From positions 229,093 through 293,092 of the forward strand of contig JALGYY010000043.1 in assembly GCA_025782575.1 (NCBI GenBank): a stretch of DNA of 64,000 bases, given 5' to 3'. This document shows positions 10,801-18,336 of the stretch, in pieces. The notes under the pieces were generated by a model. That model saw only the letters and a list, made by a program, of their open reading frames with translations, ran no database searches and was not told the origin of the DNA. A program made the translations under genes and the position numbers. The first letter of the stretch is position 1. Each line of letters begins with the position of its first letter. The stretch is from a bacterium. Lineage in GTDB: Bacteria > Orphanbacterota > Orphanbacteria > Orphanbacterales > Orphanbacteraceae.

Positions 10801-10992
10801 TTAGCGGGGGCGGCTGACTCGATTCGATCGTCTCTCGGATCTCTCCGCCCGCCGATCGAAGAGACCGCTTTCCGTGAATCCCTCGCCATGGCGCGAGAAC
10901 AGGCAGGCGAGAAGCGGACGAGGGAATTGATGGAGGCCGGTGCCGCAATATCTTCTGACTCGCAGGGAATCTGTTCTATGCTCACCGACTGA
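7897..10992 (+). CDS. Cytosolic Ser/Thr kinase fused to AfsR/LuxR-type NTPase and TPR repeats
   Basis: LGRGGMGVVFKAHD, HRDIKAANVMV, LDFGLAH; P-loop LTGLGGTGKSRLA, Walker B-like LLLFDNCEHVLD; C-terminal TPR tandem (DQGDYExAxxxxxxAL...). ATG at 7897 overlaps the KS stop (TGATG). Confidence 0.9.
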   Translation: MSNPSRYPSRIAQFRLLEKLGRGGMGVVFKAHDTRLGRSVALKLLNTEHAGEAVSRKRLISEAQAAAALNHPHIATLYEMIESDQGLCLVMEYVPGATLENLLRQSPATPDRIIVWARAIAEAIAEAHRHGIVHRDIKAANVMVTPRDSIKILDFGLAHMTNRLLQSNKEGADRLTEDGTIVGTVDYLAPELLRGEPASPGSDVFALGVLFYLMTGGALPFRGRTPAVILTKILNEDAPPLECEPGSPLQALHGVIRKALAKQASERYTDAGELATDLEASVESRRITGTEVGDKGKEIAVPPNNLPSDLTPFIGHSIELDELDAAIETGRLITLTGLGGTGKSRLAIELGRRLIDRFPGGVFHIDFASLQPDGDGMSLIATAVGIREESPRTVLDQLIDSFRDHPTLLLFDNCEHVLDVAGDSARRLLEASPLLCVIATSRDRLEVPGESVHPVRALSLPDPGTKNLSIEELLEYESVRLFVDRALASHSGFAVSEKNGDAVVSICRKLDGIPLAIELAAARTRVLSIEQIDKRLENRFHLLTSRNRRTSARHQTLRATIDWSVDLLDDLEKLLFFRSGIFPGSFDLGAAEVICSGGVIEEFDVLDLISTLVDRSIVVAEEGADGTVRYRLYETLRAYASGELAAAEIEPLGIRYENYYSDLAMNAAAELTGPDQLAWFARLDREFVNLRTMLDRAATRNDSETLLETTAALGRYWLVRGHLSEGRRHSERALQLARKSRTDDLVAQVLLFAGSLANDQGDYETAIERLEAALDMRKKLKDRSGAAEAAVSLGITARDQGDYERAGRFLTEAVAATKKLGEPARVAQSIHALGITRHREGECERAAALFEEGLAIRESLGDPRGIAAFHAHLGSVAYDQGDLDRSTELLERGLATFREVGNSRGIVYALLYLGGIDRRHGRYEEARTRFKECLDTSYELGDRLHVARSIESFAQLAAEEGNGEIALKLAGAADSIRSSLGSLRPPIEETAFRESLAMAREQAGEKRTRELMEAGAAISSDSQGICSMLTD

Positions 10993-11046
10993 TTACCGGG
11001 TGATCGAGTCGCCGTCCAGTGATTCTCTCCTGAGAGGTGCCTTAGC

Positions 11047-12426
11047 TTGTTAAAGAAAATCTCGTCGAATCTCGGGCTTGGAGGCGGGTTCCGCCGTCTT
11101 ACTGGAGAGATCTGTTTCGCGCTCGTCCTCATGGTAATGATACCTGCTGTTGTCTCGGGCGCCCCGGCAGGTAACGGGACTTCTCCGACCGATTCCACTG
11201 CGGACGCCGCCGACAACCGGTCCATCAGGGGGACGGAGCGTCCCATCGGACGAAACGCGTCTCCTCTGCAGTGGACCGGGCGCACCCTCCTCTTCGTTCC
11301 GTATGCCGCCACTCGGATGGTCACATTCCCACTGGAACGACTCACATGGGCGAATGAACGATACCGCCTGTCGGAGAAGATCGCCGCGACTCTCTTCGGC
11401 ACATACGAATATGGACGAACTGAAGTGGGGACCTTTTTCGGTTACGAAACCGGGATCGGATTCACACTCGCCGGACTCTCTCTCAGGCAGGAAGATTTCA
11501 TTCTACCCGGCACGCAACTCGACTTGAAGGGGGGATACTTTTCGCCCGATCAGAATGTCGTCTCCCTCCATTACAGGGGAGTGCCCCGAACGATCCAGCC
11601 GTGGCTCGTCGGTCGCTTCGACAACCGGGAAGATCGCCCGATCCACGGCATCGGTCCCGGAAGCGGCGAGGACGACTTCGAAGTGAACATGAAAAGGGTT
11701 GCCGCTGAAGGTGGAGTAGTAGTCGGGGCGAACGGCGAGTTTCAGGCAATGGTGACCGGTTTCATTCGAACGCACGATCTCTCGGAACCGAGCAGCGAGA
11801 ATGACGCCGCCATCGCCTTTCCGGAAATCTCCGCGGTGGCCGAAGAGAGCCGGTACGCGGGGGGAGAAGTGGCGATTGCATGGGACGGCCGGAACAACGG
11901 ACCGTTCTCTTCGAAAGGCGGATATCTCAAGGTCGCTGCCGGATTCGACCAGGCTCTATCTGATGAGGATGAGGATTACGATCATCACAGTGTCGAAGCG
12001 CAGGGTTTCTTAAATCTCTTCAATGACAGCCGCGTTCTGGCGTTCCGTGCCTTCGCCGAAGGGATCCGAACAGACGACGCGGCCCAGGTCCCCTGGACGG
12101 AGCAGGAACACCTTGGCGGACGGGACGGGATCCGAGGGTACAGCCGGAACCGGTTTACCGACTTGAAGATGCTTCAGCTCACCGCCGAGTATCGCTATCG
12201 GGTGACCGAGCACGTGTTCGGCGCACTCTTCGGTGACTGGGGAGCGGTCGCCCCCGGCTGGGAGGAGATCCACCCGAATGACCTCGAGTCGGCAATCGGT
12301 CTCAGGCTGCTCTTCGGCGGACGGGGAGATCGCTTCGCGGTCAGCGTAGCCCGCGGCCGTGAAGAGATCGCCATCTACGTCGGAACGGAATCGGTATTCT
12401 CAACGCGGCCCAGGAGATTCCGATGA
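11047..12426 (+). CDS. Omp85/BamA-like outer membrane beta-barrel (surface antigen D15-like)
   Basis: N-terminal hydrophobic signal, beta-barrel alternation, GRDGIRGYSRNRFTD...AEYRYRVTEHVFGALFGDWGAV...SAIGLRLLFGG typical of the Omp85 C-terminal barrel. Confidence 0.75.
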   Translation: MLKKISSNLGLGGGFRRLTGEICFALVLMVMIPAVVSGAPAGNGTSPTDSTADAADNRSIRGTERPIGRNASPLQWTGRTLLFVPYAATRMVTFPLERLTWANERYRLSEKIAATLFGTYEYGRTEVGTFFGYETGIGFTLAGLSLRQEDFILPGTQLDLKGGYFSPDQNVVSLHYRGVPRTIQPWLVGRFDNREDRPIHGIGPGSGEDDFEVNMKRVAAEGGVVVGANGEFQAMVTGFIRTHDLSEPSSENDAAIAFPEISAVAEESRYAGGEVAIAWDGRNNGPFSSKGGYLKVAAGFDQALSDEDEDYDHHSVEAQGFLNLFNDSRVLAFRAFAEGIRTDDAAQVPWTEQEHLGGRDGIRGYSRNRFTDLKMLQLTAEYRYRVTEHVFGALFGDWGAVAPGWEEIHPNDLESAIGLRLLFGGRGDRFAVSVARGREEIAIYVGTESVFSTRPRRFR

Positions 12427-14093
12427 GAAGAGACGGGGGGAATTCCCGCAGGAGCTCGATCCTGCTTGCATGCTTGCTGACAACGGGGATACTGGCGTGC
12501 GCGTCACCACCGGTCAGGTTCGACGGCGGTGCCCCGGTCACCGAGATCGTTGATAGGAAGAACGTAGAAGAGCCGATTGAAACAGAATTTTACAGACAGA
12601 CCCACCATCTGAATAACTTCATCGACCGCCAGATTCGTGTCGGCCTCGACCCGCTCCCCCCTTTGGCCTCGAAAGATGTGAACCGTTATGGCGAGGTCCC
12701 GAATTCCACATGGTACGAGAATCGAAGTGACCGGATCACGCCTGAGAGCGTCGGGCAGGGCGCAGGTGGTGACGATCCGGGACCCGAATCGTACCTGCCC
12801 TGGACGATAGTTCGCATGAAAAGTGGCGGGCGGAATCCCGGATTCATTTTCGAAGATAGTCGGGGGGTAGGCTACATCTGCAAATTCGACAAGCCAGGTG
12901 AACCGGTGATCGCGACCGGAGCGGGAGCGGTTTCAGTGAGACTCTTCTGGGCGCTCGGCTACCACGTGCCGGACGACCGGATCGTCCAGTTCGACAGGGA
13001 CGAACTCATGATCGGCGAAGGGGCGGTCAAAAAGCTGTCAGACGGCAAAAAGGTGCCGATCGAGAAGCAGGATATCGACCGGATGCTCTCCGCTACAGCG
13101 ACCAGGCTCGATGACGGATCGTATCGCGCGCTGGTCAGTCGCTTTCTTCCCGGTCGTCCGGTAGGAGGCTACAGCTATCGCGGCACAAGGGAAGAAGATC
13201 CGAATGACCGGGTACCACACCAGGACCGGCGCTCTCTCCGCGCCCTTCGGGTGTTCGGCGCCTGGCTGAACCATGGTGACCAGAAGATCGACAACACGCT
13301 TGACCTGTATGTCGAAGAGAATGGTATCAACTTCATCCGGCACTATATGGTCGATTTCGACGGCTGTCTCGGCGGCTACTGGGCGGCACGCCACGAAGAG
13401 CGGATCGGATTCGCCTACGAACTGGATATGGGGGAGATGATTTCCGGGATCCCGGCGCTCGGGCTGATCCGGCGCCCCTATGAAAACATGGGAGCTCCCG
13501 TTCATCCTGAAATCGGCCTGTTTGAGTCGGATCGGTTTGATCCGGAGTCGTGGAAGCCGAACTACTTCAATGATCAACTGACTTCGCTTAAAGCCGCGGA
13601 CACCTACTGGGCCGGTACCATTCTCGCCGGGATCGACTCCTCACACATCCGAGAAGCTGTGAAAGCGGCGCGCTTTTCTGACCAGGACGCCGAGACGATT
13701 CTCGCGAACATCCTGGAAGAGCGGCGGATCAAAACGGTCGACTGGGCGCTCCGGCAGGTCACACCCGTTTTCAATCTCGATCGGCTCAAGCAATCGGGTA
13801 TGGAGCTTCGAATTCTAGCGGGGGATGGATTGGTTGATGCGGGTCTTCAATCAGACCTGCAGTACATCGTGGAGTATCTTGACGGGAATGGCCAATCGAT
13901 TGAGAGACGAAAAGCGCCGGCATCGTCGCCGGAAACCGCGATTGCAATTGACCGGCTCAGCGGACTCGAATATTTGATCGTTCGCTGGACTGCGCGGGAT
14001 CAGAACGGCCGCAAACTCCCTCCCACCGAAGCACATTACATTATGGATCAAGCAGATTGGCGACTCGCAGGAATTCTTCGGGACGGCGAGTAA
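12423..14093 (+). CDS. Exported lipoprotein with protein-kinase-like/HipA-CotH-like motifs
   Basis: N-terminal lipobox-like LLTTGILAC; YICKFDKPGEPVIATGAGAVSVRLFWALGYHVPDD; RVFGAWLNHGDQKIDNTLDLYV; HYMVDFDGCLG. ATGA overlap with the Omp85-like gene. Confidence 0.6.
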   Translation: MRRDGGNSRRSSILLACLLTTGILACASPPVRFDGGAPVTEIVDRKNVEEPIETEFYRQTHHLNNFIDRQIRVGLDPLPPLASKDVNRYGEVPNSTWYENRSDRITPESVGQGAGGDDPGPESYLPWTIVRMKSGGRNPGFIFEDSRGVGYICKFDKPGEPVIATGAGAVSVRLFWALGYHVPDDRIVQFDRDELMIGEGAVKKLSDGKKVPIEKQDIDRMLSATATRLDDGSYRALVSRFLPGRPVGGYSYRGTREEDPNDRVPHQDRRSLRALRVFGAWLNHGDQKIDNTLDLYVEENGINFIRHYMVDFDGCLGGYWAARHEERIGFAYELDMGEMISGIPALGLIRRPYENMGAPVHPEIGLFESDRFDPESWKPNYFNDQLTSLKAADTYWAGTILAGIDSSHIREAVKAARFSDQDAETILANILEERRIKTVDWALRQVTPVFNLDRLKQSGMELRILAGDGLVDAGLQSDLQYIVEYLDGNGQSIERRKAPASSPETAIAIDRLSGLEYLIVRWTARDQNGRKLPPTEAHYIMDQADWRLAGILRDGE

Positions 14094-14117
14094 GAATCGC
14101 TCCTAACTCCGGGAACA

Positions 14118-15245
14118 TCATCTCCTGGCTGCTAGCTCACCGAGCAGGACATCCGCCACAGCGGCGTGCCCCCCTGCCGTCCAGTGCTGGTTCCAGGGAT
14201 AGTAGAGATAAGGATCGCTCTCCCCTCTTTTGCGGAGCACGCTGAGCAGGTCAACCACCGGAACGCTGAGAGACGCGCCAATCCGGCGAATGCGCTCCTG
14301 GGGCGCGTCACGGTTCCATCGCCTCTCGTCTGCAATGGGATGACGGTCTATGAACTCTTCCCATAGTTCGGGATACACCTGAAACGGCTGAGGAACAACG
14401 ACGAGACGAAGCGAAGCACCCGCCTGTTCGACCTCATCTCGAATCGCGGAGATCAGGCCGCCCATCTCCTGGAAGAGCATGTCCGTCTTTGCATCTAAAG
14501 ACTCCATGAAGAGCGACGCCTCTTCTCCGTAACCCGCTTTCCGCTTCCCGATGATCTCATTCTCTTCGAGTACTCGGCGAAACCAATCGATCCGCGCCCC
14601 GGCCAGAAGCGTGCTGCTGACCAGTCCCGACCGCGCCGCCTGTCGGCGAAGATAGGGCGCTGCCTGGTCAACCGATTCGGTGATCTCCCCCATCCCGACC
14701 TTTGGAACCGGTGTGTTGGTCGCCATGAACCGACCATCAGCCTCTTTCACAACCCGCGGTTTCGGGTAGCCATACCGGACAGTGGCCACGTTGTCGTAAA
14801 GATCGTTCTCCGGATAGATGAACAGGATGACGTCGTCCGGCGCGAAGCGCGCTCCCAGCAAGCGCCAGAGGAGCAGTTCCTGGCCGTTGCCGTAGCCTGA
14901 CACCCCAAGATTCACTACCTCCAAACCGGTCGTCGATTCGACTTCCATGACGCGCGTGAACAGCTGCTCTTCTTCTACGCCGTAACCCCACACGAACGAG
15001 TCTCCCAGCACGACAACCCGTCGGCGATCAGTCCGCTCGAACGGATGTTCCGAGCCTCGAAAACCGTAGCGGTTCTGGCGCACCTCGTGATGCACATCAA
15101 GAGCCGTAAAAGTGGCCGACAGATTCGATTTGCCGACCCACCCGAGCTCCGCATTATAGGTGCAGAATTTTCCCCGCTCGGACTCGATCAGTCCCTGCAG
15201 AACAAAAAGCTGACGCGAATCCGGACGGACCGTACGCAGGGCGAC
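14118..15245 (-). CDS. SGNH/GDSL-type hydrolase; open frame is preceded by an in-frame TAA (15246-15248) that separates it from its N-terminal TM/signal segment
   Basis: VVVLGDSFVWGYGV (block I), VNLGVSGYGNGQE, YPENDLYDN, PWNQHWTAGGHAAVADVL; the frame is open above the GTG at 15095 up to the TAA. Confidence 0.8.
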   Translation of the reverse strand, partial: VALRTVRPDSRQLFVLQGLIESERGKFCTYNAELGWVGKSNLSATFTALDVHHEVRQNRYGFRGSEHPFERTDRRRVVVLGDSFVWGYGVEEEQLFTRVMEVESTTGLEVVNLGVSGYGNGQELLLWRLLGARFAPDDVILFIYPENDLYDNVATVRYGYPKPRVVKEADGRFMATNTPVPKVGMGEITESVDQAAPYLRRQAARSGLVSSTLLAGARIDWFRRVLEENEIIGKRKAGYGEEASLFMESLDAKTDMLFQEMGGLISAIRDEVEQAGASLRLVVVPQPFQVYPELWEEFIDRHPIADERRWNRDAPQERIRRIGASLSVPVVDLLSVLRKRGESDPYLYYPWNQHWTAGGHAAVADVLLGELAARR

Positions 15246-15489
15246 TTAGCCCAGTCCGAGGGCAATGACCGCTGCGATCGCGGCTGTTAGCCAGTGGAGC
15301 AAACGGGCAGACCCGGTATCTGCAGTTTTTGACATGATGTACCTATGCTTCTATGAAATCCGAGGCGTCGCCATTCACGAGTGACAGCCGGCGGCACCAC
15401 AATGACAGACTAGCAAGATCCCCATCCTCGGCGGAAGCGGAGAGGTCGGATGCAGAAGAACCTGTTTGGTTCGGAAACTCCTTTCACTG

Positions 15490-15518
15490 TTGACATTTCC
15501 CGGATAAGTTGCTACATT
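15490..15518 (+). promoter_or_regulatory. Sigma70-like promoter for the GbsR/MarR-type regulator
   Basis: TTGACA (15490-15495), 17-bp spacer, TACATT (15513-15518), 26 bp upstream of the ATG at 15545. Confidence 0.6.
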
Positions 15519-15533
15519 TTATTCTGTAACAAC
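15508..15533. promoter_or_regulatory. Imperfect inverted repeat GTTGcTACA-N8-TGTAaCAAC overlapping the -10: putative autoregulatory operator
   Basis: 9-bp arms, 8/9 complementary, centred on the promoter of the regulator gene. Confidence 0.55.
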
Positions 15534-15544
15534 AGGAAATACTG

Positions 15545-16063
15545 ATGAAACTGACGCCGATAATGAGCAAATACATCCTTCACTGGGGGGAGATGGGCTC
15601 CCGCTGGGGTGTGAATCGGACCGTTTCGCAGATCCACGCGTTGCTCTACCTCGCGCCCATGCCTATGCCGGCTGAAGAGTTGGCGGAAACGTTGTCTGTG
15701 GCACGCTCCAATGTAAGCGCCAGTCTGAAGGAACTTCAGAACTGGGGAATCGTCCGAATGACACACGTGATGGGGGACCGCCGCGACCACTTCGAAGCGG
15801 TGAAGGACAACTGGGATCTGCTGATCGTGATTATCGATGAGCGAAAACGTCGCGAACTCGATCCTACTCTTGCCATGCTGAGTGAATGCGTTGAGCAGGC
15901 AGAGAACGATAAAGTGACAGATCCGGAAATCAAGGGTCGAATCAAGGAGATGTTGGAGTTCACCGAGACACTAAGCACCTGGTCGGATCAAATAAGAAAA
16001 CTCCCCAAGCCGACGCTGATCAAGCTGATGAAAATGGGGGCGAAAATAACGAAGTTTGTCTAA
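15545..16063 (+). CDS. GbsR/MarR-family HTH transcriptional regulator
   Basis: GEMGSRWGVNRTVSQIHALLYLAPMPMPAEELAETLSVARSNVSASLKELQNWGIV winged-HTH signature. Confidence 0.8.
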   Translation: MKLTPIMSKYILHWGEMGSRWGVNRTVSQIHALLYLAPMPMPAEELAETLSVARSNVSASLKELQNWGIVRMTHVMGDRRDHFEAVKDNWDLLIVIIDERKRRELDPTLAMLSECVEQAENDKVTDPEIKGRIKEMLEFTETLSTWSDQIRKLPKPTLIKLMKMGAKITKFV

Positions 16064-16138
16064 TAGGTCATTTTTTTGAGCAGTTATTTCAGTAAATACA
16101 GTAATTGCAGTTATAACGGCACATAGAGGAGGTGGACA

Positions 16139-16786
16139 GTGTTTACCAAGCGCAGCATCGAACGCCTTGCAGGTGCATGCCTGATATCAGGCCTGATGGC
16201 TTTCCTGGCCCACGGCCTCACTCTAGGCCGAGGCGTAGGTCCCATGACCATTCTGCTCGTTCTGATGTACGGTTTCCTCACTATCCTGTCTGCTGTAGCC
16301 GTCTACATGGTTTTTAATTCTCGGGAGCGGTTCCTTGCCATTATCGGCGCTTTCGGGTTGGGAGGGCACGGGTTGTTCGTAGTCCTTGTCAGTGCATTGC
16401 TCGTAGCACAGTTAGAGTTTGCCAGGGAGTTCACTACCACGGGTGAGCCTGGCACTGACTCCGTTACCGCTGCAGCCAGATCCCTGGCGTTGACCATGGG
16501 GAGTATTCGTGCCTTCGCGTTTCTCTTTCTCGGATTTGGCCTGGCGTCGCTGGGCGGCCTGATTGCCTGGAGCGGAGCCTTCGCCCGATGGTTGGGCTGG
16601 CTCGGAGTTTTCGCAGGTGTCCTGGGATTCCTTGGCGCACTAATGGTCATCTTCAACGTCGCCCTGAGCCCTTTCATATTCATGACCGGCGTGTTCCTGA
16701 TGTTTGTTTTCATTCTTGCCCTGGGTATCCGGTTGCTTGTGCGGAGGACTCGGGAGAAGGCTGTCAAAGTAGGAGGCCAGGAATGA
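16139..16786 (+). CDS. Multi-pass membrane protein of unknown function
   Basis: GTG start; several hydrophobic helices; same operon as the regulator. Confidence 0.6.
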   Translation: MFTKRSIERLAGACLISGLMAFLAHGLTLGRGVGPMTILLVLMYGFLTILSAVAVYMVFNSRERFLAIIGAFGLGGHGLFVVLVSALLVAQLEFAREFTTTGEPGTDSVTAAARSLALTMGSIRAFAFLFLGFGLASLGGLIAWSGAFARWLGWLGVFAGVLGFLGALMVIFNVALSPFIFMTGVFLMFVFILALGIRLLVRRTREKAVKVGGQE

Positions 16787-17247
16787 GTAAATCGATCGCA
16801 CCACGAGGACTAACGCGCGGAGTAGCGATCTCACTCGGCACCGTGTTTGCACTGTTGTCTGCGTTCCATATCGTCGGCGCGTTCGGCGTCCTGGATCTCC
16901 CTATTCTCCCTACCATGCCCGACAGACCTCCTGATCTGCCATCGCCTCAGGCGCCGAGTTTCGCCTGGTTGACTGTTGCCGTGGCTCTCGCTCTCGCGGC
17001 ATTGGTCGTTTTCGCTCGCGCCGACTTGATTCTCACTTCAATACCGACAAGGCTCTCGACGCTGGGATGCCTGGTAGTTGGCGCGATCTTCGCTCTCCGG
17101 GCAATCGGAGAATTCGAGGCGCTCGGCTTTTTCAGATCCATCAAGGAAACTGACTTTGCTTTTTGGGACATGTGGCTATACACACCACTCTCTCTGGTGC
17201 TCGGGCTGAGTACGTTGTGGCTGGCAATGACGCCTCGGTCCCGTTGA
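16783..17247 (+). CDS. DUF3995-like membrane protein
   Basis: ATGA overlap with previous gene; LRAIGEFEALGFFRSIKETDFAFWDMWLYTPLSLVLG resembles the DUF3995 C-terminal motif. Confidence 0.6.
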   Translation: MSKSIAPRGLTRGVAISLGTVFALLSAFHIVGAFGVLDLPILPTMPDRPPDLPSPQAPSFAWLTVAVALALAALVVFARADLILTSIPTRLSTLGCLVVGAIFALRAIGEFEALGFFRSIKETDFAFWDMWLYTPLSLVLGLSTLWLAMTPRSR

Positions 17248-17342
17248 CCTCCGGTTCCCCTGCAATGAGCAGGGTGATACGCAATGGACCCACCATCCCT
17301 GGCGGGTCCACTCCTTCTATCTGTTTTCAGTCCGGCAGCAGG

Positions 17343-18164
17343 CTAAAGGGGATTCTGGCTGGTATCCGGAACGTGCTCCGATGCTCCGGTATCCTCCGAG
17401 AGCTCCTCAAGACTCTTGTTCAGTTCCGTGACCTGCTCGTACAGCGTCTCAGCTGTTTTCACCGCCTCCCTTGTCTGATTGATCACATCGATCGTCACAC
17501 CGGGAGCGGCAATGATAAGCTCAGCCATATGCTTCGTTGCGTTCAGCGTGTCCACCGACCAGTCAGCGAGCCACTTGCCGTCCGCCATGAGCGAATCGGC
17601 TGTCTCCTTCGTCAAACCGCCGGCCCACTTCGCCTCACCGGAGGCAAACGCAACTCCTTTATTCGCCTGCTCGAGCGGCGTGGGGTTGCCCGGAACAGGA
17701 TCGGTGATCCCCGGTCCCGTGAGCTGTTCGAAGTGCCCTTCTACTTTATCTCCGAGACTCTGCCGTCCCCGAATTTCCTCGATCTTGGCCTGCATCGCCT
17801 CGAACGGTCCTGTTGCCGTGTCGATCACATCGGTCACATAGTCCGTGACTGTTGACTTGATCCCCTTGATCTGGCCGGCGAGCTTGGCGCCGGTCTCGGC
17901 GACTTCTTCAGCCTGCTTCCCGACAGACTCAACCTTGTCCATATCGGGCGCGGTGAGGTCTGTATTCTCCGCTTTTTCCGCCCCATCGGTCATCAGCTTG
18001 TTCAGTTTGGAATCCTGGTTTTTCTCGAGCCTCCTCGCCGAATCGCCGACCAGAAAGTCGATCTTCATTCGGGATGTCCCGCCGCTCCCCTTCTTCCCCG
18101 ACTTCGCCTTCTTACCAGGGTTCGGAAGCTTGATCTTCGGGGCCTGAATACTCGGGATCTTCAT
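17343..18164 (-). CDS. Hypothetical protein: Lys/Pro-rich basic N-terminus plus helical/coiled-coil region
   Basis: MKIPSIQAPKIKLPNPGKKAKSGKKGSGG... followed by heptad-like helical sequence; ATG with purine-rich upstream. Confidence 0.55.
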   Translation of the reverse strand: MKIPSIQAPKIKLPNPGKKAKSGKKGSGGTSRMKIDFLVGDSARRLEKNQDSKLNKLMTDGAEKAENTDLTAPDMDKVESVGKQAEEVAETGAKLAGQIKGIKSTVTDYVTDVIDTATGPFEAMQAKIEEIRGRQSLGDKVEGHFEQLTGPGITDPVPGNPTPLEQANKGVAFASGEAKWAGGLTKETADSLMADGKWLADWSVDTLNATKHMAELIIAAPGVTIDVINQTREAVKTAETLYEQVTELNKSLEELSEDTGASEHVPDTSQNPL

Positions 18165-18336
18165 CGTTTCTGCTCCTTCCCGGCCGGGCGGGCCAGGTTT
18201 CCGGTTTCTGTGCTATTCGTGATTGACGTCTAACCGGATTGTTTGGGAAGCAGGATGAATCTCCCTCAGGAATAGTCGGAATCTGTTTTTGTGCGGAGTT
18301 TCAACTGACAGAGGGGCAGACCGACGCTCGGCCAAC

